In this document: positions 1 through 7,465 of the stretch, one piece after another
Layout: each line of letters begins with the position of its first letter
Position numbering within the stretch: the stretch's first letter is position 1
Assembly: GCA_013297545.1 (NCBI GenBank)
Contig: JAAFHH010000071.1
Location: 1-10,773 of the forward strand
DNA from: Alphaproteobacteria bacterium
Lineage (GTDB): Bacteria > Pseudomonadota > Alphaproteobacteria > Elsterales > Elsteraceae
Length of the DNA stretch: 10,773 nt
Direction of reading: 5' to 3'
Notes under the pieces: generated by a model
Seen by the model: only the letters and a program-made list of their open reading frames with translations
Database searches by the model: none
Told to the model about the DNA's origin: nothing
Position numbers and translations under genes: made by a program

Positions 1-61
1 GTGACCTTGTACTCACAGCCCCGGTCGCACCTGACCAAAATTCCGCTCTATGGGGGTCTCC

Positions 62-442
62 ATGCCGTCGCGTCGTGCTCTGTTTGGATTCGTGTTTGCA
101 ACGGTGATCGGTGCCGCAATCAGCACGGAGGCTGCCGCGCAAGGTCGGCAGGACTTCACCCTGGTCAACCGTACCGGCTACCAGATCGACGAAGTCTACG
201 TCTCGCTCCCGACCGCGAAGACCTGGGGCAATGACATCCTCGGCGAAAATGTGCTCCGCAACGGCGCCTCCCTGCCGGTGCGCTTTGCCTCCGGCGCCCA
301 GGGCTGTTCCTGGGAACTGAAGGTCAAATTCGACGACGGCTCAGAAGTCGAATGGAACGAACCGTTCAATCTGTGCCAGATTTCCCGGATCACGCTGCGG
401 TACAACCGGTCGACCGGTGTGACCTCGGCGGACTCGGAGTAG
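62..442 (+). CDS. small exported protein of unknown function
   Basis: A 126-residue protein I do not recognise by name. Residues 1-26 look like a Sec signal peptide: MPSRR, then a hydrophobic run (ALFGFVFATVIGAAI) and an Ala-rich cleavage region (STEAAAQ). The mature part is about 100 residues, starts QDFTLVNRTGYQIDEVYVS and looks beta-rich. It has only two cysteines (C82, C105), which could form a disulfide in the periplasm. A short secreted family with this opening is widespread in Alphaproteobacteria as hypothetical protein; that is from memory. An in-frame ATG lies at 50, but nothing like a Shine-Dalgarno precedes it, whereas the GGGGG run at 52-56 sits just ahead of the ATG at 62, so I prefer 62. 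The stop lies 4 nt before pgi, so the two are probably co-transcribed. High confidence that it is a real exported protein; function unknown. Confidence 0.8.
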   Translation: MPSRRALFGFVFATVIGAAISTEAAAQGRQDFTLVNRTGYQIDEVYVSLPTAKTWGNDILGENVLRNGASLPVRFASGAQGCSWELKVKFDDGSEVEWNEPFNLCQISRITLRYNRSTGVTSADSE

Positions 443-446
443 CCAG

Positions 447-1697
447 ATGACCCTGCCGTTCACCACCTCGCTTGCATACTGCTGCCCGCCGCTCGATCCA
501 GCGGCTCTTGCAGCAGCGCGCAGCGACGCGGCGGCGGCAACGGCCATTTTGCGCACCTGGCAGGCGGACGGCGGCTTGCCGCTGTTGCGCCTGCCAGAGC
601 GCCGCGATGACCTCGACGCCGTGCGCCCACTGGCAGCACGGCTGATCGCGCAGTGCGATCTCATCCTGCTGCTCGGCACCGGCGGCTCCAGCCTCGGCGC
701 CAAAACCCTGATCGCGCTCAGCGATTTTGGCTTCGGCCCCCCGCCGGGCCTGCCGAAGCTGGTGGTGGTCGAAAACATCGACCCGCACACGCTCAGCGCC
801 GTCACTGCTGCTGCAGTGGGCAAGCGGGTGGGTGTGCTCGCGGTTTCCAAGTCCGGCTCGACGGCAGAGACCTTGAGCACCCTGCTCTCCCTGCTGCCGG
901 CCCTGCCAGCGCTAGGGGACCGGTTGGTTGCGATTACGGAACCGACGGATAATCCGCTGCGCCGACTGGTGACGGCGGCAGGCGGCGTCGTGCTCGATCA
1001 CGACCCGAAGGTGGGCGGGCGCTATGCCGTGCTGTCGATCGTCGGGCTGCTGCCAGCCCTGCTGGCTGGGCTTGACGCCGACGCCGTGCGGGCGGGTGCG
1101 GCGGCCGTGCTCGATGCAACGCTCAAGGGCGAGGGGCCGGCGGTTGAAGGGGCAGCCCTGGCACTGACCGCCATGCGCGCGAACCTGCCGATCACAGTGC
1201 TGATGCCCTACGTCGACCGGCTGGCCGAATTCGGCCTGTGGTACCGCCAGCTGTGGGCCGAAAGCCTCGGCAAGGATGGCAAGGGCACCACTCCGGTGCG
1301 CGCGATGGGCACGGTCGACCAGCACAGCCAGCTGCAGCTCTACCGGGCGGGACCGGCTGATAAGCTTTACACCGTGATCGAAGGGCCGGCGCGTGGCCTT
1401 GGACCGAAGATCCTGCAGCCCGCCGATGAGCGTCTGGCCTACCTCGCGGGCCGCAGTGCCGGCGATCTCTTGGCGGCAGAAACCCGCGCCACCATCGAAA
1501 CCCTCGCCAGCGCCAACCGCCCAGTGCGGGTGATCAGTCTGCCGGCGGTGGATGAGGCGGCGCTGGGTGGCTTGTTCATGCTGTTCATGCTGGAAACCAT
1601 CCTGTCGGCACGCCTGATCGGGGTTGATCCGTTCGACCAGCCCGCGGTCGAGGACGGCAAGGTGCTGGCCCGGCGCTATCTGGCCGAACAGACATGA
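447..1697 (+). CDS. pgi: glucose-6-phosphate isomerase, short form
   Basis: Interconverts glucose 6-phosphate and fructose 6-phosphate in the cytoplasm (glycolysis, gluconeogenesis, entry to Entner-Doudoroff and pentose phosphate routes). The protein is 416 residues. Phosphosugar-binding SIS motifs are visible: LGTGGSSLGAK at 76-86 and SKSGST at 134-139. Catalytic-type residues sit where the family has them: E272 in QLWAESLGKDGKG, H293 in DQHSQLQ, and K405 in AVEDGKVLAR near the C-terminus. It is much shorter than the roughly 550-residue E. coli enzyme but still carries every core motif, so it reads as a compact enzyme and not a fragment. GGAG at 436-439 is 7 nt before the ATG. It starts 4 nt after the upstream secreted-protein gene, and its stop overlaps the mutL start (ATGA). 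A bifunctional phosphoglucose/phosphomannose isomerase is less likely but not excluded by eye. Confidence 0.93.
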   Translation: MTLPFTTSLAYCCPPLDPAALAAARSDAAAATAILRTWQADGGLPLLRLPERRDDLDAVRPLAARLIAQCDLILLLGTGGSSLGAKTLIALSDFGFGPPPGLPKLVVVENIDPHTLSAVTAAAVGKRVGVLAVSKSGSTAETLSTLLSLLPALPALGDRLVAITEPTDNPLRRLVTAAGGVVLDHDPKVGGRYAVLSIVGLLPALLAGLDADAVRAGAAAVLDATLKGEGPAVEGAALALTAMRANLPITVLMPYVDRLAEFGLWYRQLWAESLGKDGKGTTPVRAMGTVDQHSQLQLYRAGPADKLYTVIEGPARGLGPKILQPADERLAYLAGRSAGDLLAAETRATIETLASANRPVRVISLPAVDEAALGGLFMLFMLETILSARLIGVDPFDQPAVEDGKVLARRYLAEQT

Positions 1698-3451
1698 CCA
1701 TCCGCCGCCTGCCCGGCACGCTGGTCAATCGCATCGCCGCCGGCGAGGTGATCGAACGGCCAGCAGCGGCAGTGAAGGAACTGGTCGAAAACGCGATCGA
1801 CGCGGGTGCGACGCGCGTCGATATCCTCGCGCGCGACGGCGGCAAGGCGCTGATCCAGATCACTGATGATGGCTGCGGCATGACGCCCGCGGATCTGCTG
1901 CTCGCGATCGAACGCCACGCGACCTCGAAATTACCGGACGACGACCTGCTGGCAATCCGCAGCCTCGGCTTTCGCGGCGAGGCGCTGCCGTCGATTGGCG
2001 CGGTCGCGCGCCTCACGCTCACCTCTCGCCCACGCGGCCAAGACCATGCGATGGCGCTCAGCATCGAAGGCGGCGAGGTGGGGGCACTTGAACCTGCCTC
2101 CGGCAATGTCGGCACCCGGGTCGAGGTGCGCGACTTGTTCTTCGCCACACCGGCGCGCCTGAAGTTCCTCAAATCCGTGCGGGCGGAGTGGGAGGCGATC
2201 ACCGACACGGTCGAACGCCTGGCGATGGCCTACCCGATGGTCGCCTTCTCGCTGGGTGACGGGGTGCGCACGCCGAAGCGCTTCGCCGCCCTTGATCCGC
2301 TCGACCGGCTGGGTGAAGTGCTGGGGCGGGATTTCGCGCAAAACGCGGTCGCCCTTGATGCCACCCGCGAGGGTATTCGCCTGACCGGGCATGCCGGCCT
2401 GCCGACCCTCAACCGCGCGACGGCCGCTGGCCAGTACTTGTTCGTCAACCAGCGCCCGGTGCGCGACAAGCTGCTGGTGGGGGCCGTGCGCGGGGCCTAC
2501 CAAGACCTACTCGCCCGCGACCGGCACCCGATGGTGGCCCTGTTCCTCGACGTGCCGGGGGAGGATGTCGACGTCAACGTCCACCCCGCCAAAACCGAAG
2601 TGCGGTTTCGCGAACCGGCCCTGGTGCGCGGGCTGTTGGTCGCCACCATCAAGCAGGCGATGGCAGCAGCGGGCCACCGGGCGTCCAACACCGTTGGCAC
2701 CGACACCATGGCCGCGTTCCGGCCCGGCCAGTACCAAGCGCCCCCACCCCTGCCGGCGACGGCGCGGGAGTTCGCGCTCGCGGCCCAAGCGCCCCTGCGG
2801 GGGATGGCGGAAGCACCGGCCGTGTTCGAACCCACCGCCCGGATCGAGCCCGCGACCATCGAGGCGACGGCCTATCCTCTAGGAGCTGCGCGCGCCCAGC
2901 TGCACGCGACCTACATCGTGGCCGAGACCAGCGATGGTCTGGTGATCGTCGACCAGCACGCCGCCCACGAACGCCTGGTGTATGAGCGCCTGAAGGCGAC
3001 CCTCGCCACCCGCGAAGCGCCACGTCAGATGCTGCTGCTGCCGACGGTGGTCGATGTCGGCGAAGCCGCCGCCACACGCCTTGCCCAAGCGCAAGCGCCG
3101 CTCGCCACCCTTGGTCTTGAGATCGAAGCGTTCGGCGGGGGTGCCGTCTTGGTGCGCGCCGTCCCCGCGGCCCTCGGCCACGCCGATGTTGACCAGCTGG
3201 TGCGCGATCTGGCGGACGAACTGGCTGAACTCGGCCAAGGTCTAGCGCTCAGTGAACGCTTGGATGCGATCTGCTCGACCATGGCCTGCCACGGCTCCGT
3301 GCGCGCCGGCCGACGCTTGACTGCGCCGGAGATGAACGCGCTTCTGCGCGACATGGAAGCCACCCCCCACAGCGGCCAGTGCAACCACGGCCGGCCGACC
3401 TGGGTGGAACTCAAACGCGCGGATATCGAACGGCTGTTCGGGCGGCGGTAG
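1694..3451 (+). CDS. mutL: DNA mismatch repair protein MutL, endonuclease type
   Basis: MutL couples mismatch recognition by MutS to strand incision and removal. The 585-residue protein has the GHKL ATPase signatures in order: VENAIDAG (31-38, Asn33 for Mg-ATP), DDGCGM (58-63), RHATSK (74-79) and LGFRGEALPSI (91-101). These are followed by the transducer motifs FVNQRPVRD (250-258) and DVNVHPAKTEVRF (293-305). A Pro/Ala-rich linker spans about 330-395. The C-terminal dimerisation domain carries the metal-binding endonuclease motif DQHA-x2-E-x4-E (420-431), plus ACHGSVRAG (531-539) and CNHGRPT (563-569). The protein should therefore nick DNA itself, as in bacteria without MutH. The start is fixed by the N-terminal MTIRRLPGTLVNRIAAGEV, typical of the family. 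The ATGA overlap with pgi suggests translational coupling. The gene is convergent with the caspase-like gene with only 5 nt between stop codons. Confidence 0.97.
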   Translation: MTIRRLPGTLVNRIAAGEVIERPAAAVKELVENAIDAGATRVDILARDGGKALIQITDDGCGMTPADLLLAIERHATSKLPDDDLLAIRSLGFRGEALPSIGAVARLTLTSRPRGQDHAMALSIEGGEVGALEPASGNVGTRVEVRDLFFATPARLKFLKSVRAEWEAITDTVERLAMAYPMVAFSLGDGVRTPKRFAALDPLDRLGEVLGRDFAQNAVALDATREGIRLTGHAGLPTLNRATAAGQYLFVNQRPVRDKLLVGAVRGAYQDLLARDRHPMVALFLDVPGEDVDVNVHPAKTEVRFREPALVRGLLVATIKQAMAAAGHRASNTVGTDTMAAFRPGQYQAPPPLPATAREFALAAQAPLRGMAEAPAVFEPTARIEPATIEATAYPLGAARAQLHATYIVAETSDGLVIVDQHAAHERLVYERLKATLATREAPRQMLLLPTVVDVGEAAATRLAQAQAPLATLGLEIEAFGGGAVLVRAVPAALGHADVDQLVRDLADELAELGQGLALSERLDAICSTMACHGSVRAGRRLTAPEMNALLRDMEATPHSGQCNHGRPTWVELKRADIERLFGRR

Positions 3452-3456
3452 GCGCG

Positions 3457-5379
3457 TTAGGGCGCCGCGTCCAGCGCGCTCAACTGAATACGGGCGATCG
3501 CAGCGAATTGGCCGGTGGGGAAGGCTTCCAGGTAGGCCTTGAGCGCCGCTGCCTTTGAGGCGCGATCCGTGAGGGTCTGCGTCGCCGCCCAAAACTGCAG
3601 ATCCACCTGGGTTGGATCGGCCGCACTCGGCGCCGCCACGCTGTGGCGCGGGGTCGCGGCGACTGGGATGAAGTAGAAATCACTCTCGAGCGAGCTGTGG
3701 TCCCACGGGATCTGGCGGCCATTGGTGGTTTGCCGCACCGAGGCGCGCACGCGGGTCAGCATTTGGCGCACTTCAACACCCGGCGTCTTGATGTGCTCAA
3801 GAAGCGCCGCCGTGAACGGGCTGTTGCGGGACACCCCATCCTCCGCGACGTTGCCCGGCTGGGTCGCATAGGCGATCAACGTCCCACTGCCGGTCTGCAC
3901 TGCGGCGAGGCCGGTGCCAACCGCCGCGGAGCGCGTGCCCATGTTGCGCGCGAGCGAACGGGCGAGCGGATTGTCCCGGCAGGCATCCAGAAACACCAAG
4001 TTGATCCGGCGCGCACTTTCCATCTGGTCGAGCACGAGTTCAAGGTCGATCGCCTCGAACCGCAGGTCGCGTTCGTGCTTGAGCGAGACATCCGTCGGCA
4101 GGAGGTAGTTCTTGGCACCCACCTGCAGACCGTGACCGGCATAGAAGAACAGTGCCACCGCCGCATCTTCGAGCCGGGTTGAAAACCGGCGGATCGCGCG
4201 CTCCAGGCCGGCCCGGTCGCTGTCGACCACCAGGTCACTCTCAAAGCCAAGGGCGGTGAGCGCCTGGTGCACCGCGCGCGCGTCATTCGGCGGATTGGGC
4301 AAGGACGTGGCGGCGGTGTACTGGCCAATCCCAACCACCAAGGCAACCCGCTTGCCGGAGGCCGGCAGCGCCGTCGGCAGAACCAGCGGTGCTGGTGGCG
4401 CGACTGCGGGTGCCGTACCAGGCGGTGGCGGGGCGGCGGCGATGGTTGGGGCAGCCGGGGGGCTCGGTGCTGCGGTGGCGGTCCGTAACCGCTCGACCAG
4501 CGCCACGCGCTCCGGGGCTGGACGGCGGGCATCAGCGGCGAGGCGCGGGATCTGGGTGTCGGTCAGCGTGCCGGTTGGCGGCAAGTTGCTCGCGCGCTGC
4601 CATTCGGTGATCGCTTGGCGGGTGCCCCGCCCGGCGTCGCCGTCTATCGGCCCGGTATAGAAGCCGATCGTGCGCAGCTGCTCCTGGGTCTCCCGCACGC
4701 GGGCGATTTGCGCATCGCGCTCGGCCGCCGCGCGCTGGGTGGCATCGGCTTGCCGGCGGGCTTCCAGTTCGGCGGCGACGCGCGCTTGTACTTCAGCGCG
4801 CATCCGCTCCTCCGCTTCGGCGCGCGCCCGGGCCGGATCGACGGCTGGCCGGTTCGAGGATGCTGGGCCGGCGGAGGGTGCCACGCCAGTCGCACGATTG
4901 ATCGCCGCGTCGGCCGCTTGCAGATCCCGCGACGGCTCCGCCGTCGGTCCGGTTTGAGTGCGGGCCGCGAGGTTGCCGGGAAACGGCCGTACCAGCGTGC
5001 CGGTGACCCGGCAGTCGTTCGGAAACGCCATCACCTGGCGCTCCTCACCGGTACCGGTGACCGCAGAGCCGTTGAACGTGACAGTCAAGCTCGCCGGTCC
5101 AGCTTGGCCCGAATCCGTGCGCGGGGTGGTGCCGGTCAAGGTGACCCGGTTGCCGGCGACTGTGCCGGTGTAGGGCACAGTCTCGCCCCGGCTTTGGCGG
5201 CCGAAATTGGCGCGGTTGTTGGTGATCACCAACTGGCCGCCGGTGGCATAAGTCAATCCACCGGACCGGGCCTGACATTGCACGGACAAGGTCCAGACAC
5301 CATCATACTCCGTCGCTGCCGCCGCACCGGACCACAGCAACAGCGCCGCCAACGCCCATCGAGCCAGACTTTTTACCAT
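3457..5379 (-). CDS. exported caspase-like (peptidase C14) protein with peptidoglycan-binding domain
   Basis: A 640-residue multidomain protein. Residues 1-22 are a signal peptide (MVKSLARWALAALLLWSGAAAA). A beta-rich domain follows (about 24-131, with C35 and C123 as a possible disulfide), then an Ala/Arg/Glu-rich probable coiled coil (184-232). Next is a PG_binding_1-like repeat (233-280: LRTIGFYTGPIDGDAGRGT then ITEWQRASNLPPTG) and a Pro/Ala linker (300-340). The caspase fold (343-570) has the catalytic dyad H416 in YAGHG and C467 in LDACRDNP. The tail (593-637) carries the W-x-YLEAFPTGQFAAIA motif often seen at the end of such proteins. Family knowledge says a Cys-His peptidase; the signal peptide places it in the periplasm. 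Substrate is unknown. The frame stays open upstream, but the signal peptide fixes the start near 5379. A weak point is that no good Shine-Dalgarno lies at normal spacing (GGGG is 12 nt away). It is monocistronic, between convergent mutL and divergent DUF427. Confidence 0.92.
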   Translation of the reverse strand: MVKSLARWALAALLLWSGAAAATEYDGVWTLSVQCQARSGGLTYATGGQLVITNNRANFGRQSRGETVPYTGTVAGNRVTLTGTTPRTDSGQAGPASLTVTFNGSAVTGTGEERQVMAFPNDCRVTGTLVRPFPGNLAARTQTGPTAEPSRDLQAADAAINRATGVAPSAGPASSNRPAVDPARARAEAEERMRAEVQARVAAELEARRQADATQRAAAERDAQIARVRETQEQLRTIGFYTGPIDGDAGRGTRQAITEWQRASNLPPTGTLTDTQIPRLAADARRPAPERVALVERLRTATAAPSPPAAPTIAAAPPPPGTAPAVAPPAPLVLPTALPASGKRVALVVGIGQYTAATSLPNPPNDARAVHQALTALGFESDLVVDSDRAGLERAIRRFSTRLEDAAVALFFYAGHGLQVGAKNYLLPTDVSLKHERDLRFEAIDLELVLDQMESARRINLVFLDACRDNPLARSLARNMGTRSAAVGTGLAAVQTGSGTLIAYATQPGNVAEDGVSRNSPFTAALLEHIKTPGVEVRQMLTRVRASVRQTTNGRQIPWDHSSLESDFYFIPVAATPRHSVAAPSAADPTQVDLQFWAATQTLTDRASKAAALKAYLEAFPTGQFAAIARIQLSALDAAP

Positions 5380-5417
5380 GGGGGCATGGTACCCCACGCC
5401 TGGCAGACCTGCATAGC

Positions 5418-5424
5418 CTTGACA
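5418..5424 (+). promoter_or_regulatory. candidate -35 element upstream of the DUF427 gene
   Basis: CTTGACA at 5418-5424 matches the alphaproteobacterial -35 consensus CTTGAC and lies 51 nt before the DUF427 start, in the 96-nt divergent gap (5380-5475). At 17-nt spacing the next hexamer is poor (AGGTTG), so this is only half of a promoter. It could be chance. Nothing else in the gap looks regulatory. Confidence 0.25.
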
Positions 5425-5475
5425 CCGCAGCGCCGCGATCAAGGTTGAAGCAGAGACTCTGAAAGGATCAGCCCA

Positions 5476-5757
5476 ATGGTACGTGCGACCTGGAACGGCA
5501 TCACCATCGCCCAATCGGACACGACGGTCGTGGTCGAAGGCAATCACTACTTCCCGCTCGACGCGGTTGATCCAGCCGTGCTGCGCCCGTCCGCCACCAC
5601 CTCGGTGTGCGGCTGGAAGGGTACGGCGCACTATTACTCGATCGAAGCCGGCGGCAAAGTGAACACGGATGCAGCGTGGTACTACGCCGATCCGAAGTCC
5701 GCCGCCGCCGAGATCAAGGGCCGGGTCGCGTTCTGGAAGGGTGTGGTGGTCGCCTAA
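5476..5757 (+). CDS. DUF427 domain protein
   Basis: A 93-residue cytoplasmic protein with the usual DUF427 pattern over almost its whole length: an opening W-x-G-x-x-I-A strand, then NHYFP (23-27), CGWKGTAHYYS (45-55), AWYYADP (67-73) and a closing FWKGV (86-90). The family is a small, common single-domain beta fold; I know of no settled biochemical role. AAAGGA ends about 10 nt before the ATG and supports this start. The gene stands alone: it is divergent from the caspase-like gene, and its TAA stop overlaps the fumarase TAG stop on the other strand (shared CTAA, 5754-5757). There is no room for a conventional terminator between the two converging genes. Family assignment is confident; function is open. 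Confidence 0.9.
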   Translation: MVRATWNGITIAQSDTTVVVEGNHYFPLDAVDPAVLRPSATTSVCGWKGTAHYYSIEAGGKVNTDAAWYYADPKSAAAEIKGRVAFWKGVVVA

Positions 5758-7397
5758 CCCCCGGTCATGCCGGCGAAGAAGTCGTTGCCCTTGTCGTCCA
5801 CGACGATAAAGGCCGGGAAGTCGACGACGTCGATCTGCCAGACGGCTTCCATGCCAAGGTCTTCGTACTCGAGGACCGAGACTTTCTTGATGCAATCCTG
5901 TGCCAACCGTGCCGCCGGCCCACCGATCGAGCCGAGGTAAAAGCCGCCGTGCGCATGGCAGGCCTTGGTGACGGCGGCTGAGCGGTTGCCCTTGGCCAGC
6001 ATGACGAAGCTGCCGCCGGCGGCTTGGAACTGGTCGACATAGGCATCCATCCGGCCGGCGGTGGTCGGCCCAAAGGATCCGGAGGCGTAGCCGGCGGGGG
6101 TCTTCGCGGGGCCGGCGTAGTAGATCACCCGTTCGCGGAAATAGTCCGGCAGGCCTTGGCCGGCTTCCAGCCGCTCGCGGATTTTGGAGTGCGCAAGGTC
6201 GCGCGCGACCACGATCGGGCCGGTCAGGCTCAAACGCGTGCGGATCGGGTATTGGGACAGCTGGCGGCGGATCTCCGCCATCGGGCGGTTGAGGTCGACC
6301 TGCACCACTTCGCCGGCCAGGGTCGAGGGGTCGATGTCCGGCAGATACTGGGCCGGGTTGGTTTCCAGCTGTTCCAAGAACACGCCGTCGCGGGTGATCT
6401 TGCCGAGGATCTGGCGATCGGCCGAGCACGAGACACCAAGCCCGATCGGCACCGACGCCCCGTGGCGCGGCAGGCGAATGACGCGGATGTCGTGGCAGAA
6501 GTACTTGCCGCCGAACTGCGCGCCGATGCCCATCTCGCGCGTCAGTGCCAAGATTTCCTGCTCGAACGCGACATCCCGGAACGCTTGGCCGTGGGCGTTC
6601 CCGCTGGTCGGCAGCGCGTCGAGGTACTTGGTGGAGGCGAGCTTGACGGTCTTCAAGCAGAGCTCGGCCGAGGTACCGCCAATGACAATCGCCAAGTGAT
6701 AAGGCGGGCACGCGGCTGTGCCAAGGGTGCGGATCTTCTCGTCCAGGAACTTCAACAGCAAGTCCCGGCGCAGCACCGAGGGGGTCTGCTGGTAGAGGAA
6801 CGACTTGTTGGCCGAGCCACCACCCTTGGCGATGAACAAGAACTCGTAGGCGTCCCCTGGTGTGGCGTAGAGATCGATTTGGGCCGGCAGGTTGTCCCCG
6901 GTGTTCTTCTCCGTGAACATCTCCAAGGGCGCCAGCTGGCTGTAGCGCAGGTTGGTTTCGGTGAAGGTTTTGCGCACGCCGAGGGCCAGGTAGGCCTCGT
7001 CATCAGCACCGGTCCACACGCGCTGGCCCTTCTTGCCCATCACGATCGCGGTACCAGTGTCTTGGCACATCGGCAGCACACCACCGGCGGCGATGTTGGC
7101 GTTTTTTAGTAAGTCGTAGGCGACAAACCGGTCGTTGGGGGAGGCTTCGGGATCATCCAGGATCGCCGCCAGCTGCTGCAGGTGGCCTGGGCGCAGCAAG
7201 TGCGAGATGTCGCGGAACGCCTGGTCAGCCAGCGCCGTCAGGGCTTCGGGCTTCACCACCAGCATCTCGGTGCCAGCAAACTGCTCGACCGACACGAAGT
7301 CACCGGCGATCTGCTTCCACGGCGTCACACCCTTCACGCGTGGGAACAGCGGGTGGAAATCGAAGCCAACAGGGGCGGGGGCGAGGCTATCGGGCAT
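5754..7397 (-). CDS. fumA: fumarate hydratase class I (iron-sulfur)
   Basis: Converts fumarate and malate reversibly in the TCA cycle, using an oxygen-sensitive [4Fe-4S] cluster. From the ATG at 7397 the protein is 547 residues. The three expected cluster cysteines are present: C111 in MCQDTGT, C230 in ACPPYH and C324 in GVSCSAD. Their spacings (119 and 94 residues) match those I recall for characterised class I fumarases. The C-terminal beta domain has SGSFGPTTAGRMD and YLGSIGGPAA. An ATG at 7406 is also in frame (MSAMPDSL), but the GGAG at 7407-7410 touches it directly, while it sits 9 nt before the ATG at 7397, so I chose 7397. The gene lies 68 nt downstream of the SLATT-like gene on the same strand and may share its transcript. 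No class II (FumC-type) gene is in view. The symbol could equally be fumB in another naming. Confidence 0.95.
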   Translation of the reverse strand: MPDSLAPAPVGFDFHPLFPRVKGVTPWKQIAGDFVSVEQFAGTEMLVVKPEALTALADQAFRDISHLLRPGHLQQLAAILDDPEASPNDRFVAYDLLKNANIAAGGVLPMCQDTGTAIVMGKKGQRVWTGADDEAYLALGVRKTFTETNLRYSQLAPLEMFTEKNTGDNLPAQIDLYATPGDAYEFLFIAKGGGSANKSFLYQQTPSVLRRDLLLKFLDEKIRTLGTAACPPYHLAIVIGGTSAELCLKTVKLASTKYLDALPTSGNAHGQAFRDVAFEQEILALTREMGIGAQFGGKYFCHDIRVIRLPRHGASVPIGLGVSCSADRQILGKITRDGVFLEQLETNPAQYLPDIDPSTLAGEVVQVDLNRPMAEIRRQLSQYPIRTRLSLTGPIVVARDLAHSKIRERLEAGQGLPDYFRERVIYYAGPAKTPAGYASGSFGPTTAGRMDAYVDQFQAAGGSFVMLAKGNRSAAVTKACHAHGGFYLGSIGGPAARLAQDCIKKVSVLEYEDLGMEAVWQIDVVDFPAFIVVDDKGNDFFAGMTGG

Positions 7398-7406
7398 GGC
7401 AGACAT

Positions 7407-7410
7407 CTCC
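7407..7410 (-). promoter_or_regulatory. ribosome binding site deciding the fumarase start
   Basis: Minus-strand GGAG is immediately followed by ATGTCTGCC and a second ATG. Zero spacing rules against the first ATG; 9-nt spacing fits the second (7397). Confidence 0.6.
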
Positions 7411-7465
7411 GGTCGCGACGGTGAACAGGTCGCGCGGGAGAGTGCCCTAGGTGGTGGGGGTGGCG

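Noticed and set aside
1..61. Possible promoter or upstream coding sequence at the left edge.
   Set aside because: The GTG-led frame from position 1 is a shadow of the first gene, and no -35/-10 pair is convincing in so short a stretch.
341..880. 179-codon minus-strand frame over the start of pgi.
   Set aside because: It overlaps two well-supported plus-strand genes and has no recognisable domain.
3457..6711. A 1084-residue open frame on the minus strand covering the caspase-like gene and extending far upstream.
   Set aside because: The upstream 444 codons run in another frame through the fumarase coding region and antisense to DUF427. The Arg/Pro-rich translation resembles nothing, and a clear signal peptide begins at 5379. 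High GC explains the missing stops.
6024..7109. 361-codon plus-strand frame inside the fumarase gene.
   Set aside because: It is antisense to a protein with intact iron-sulfur cysteines; it is a shadow frame of GC-rich codons.
7407..7465. Possible terminator (CCTAG ... CTAGG) between the SLATT-like gene and fumarase.
   Set aside because: Only 5 bp of stem and no T-run; too weak to call.
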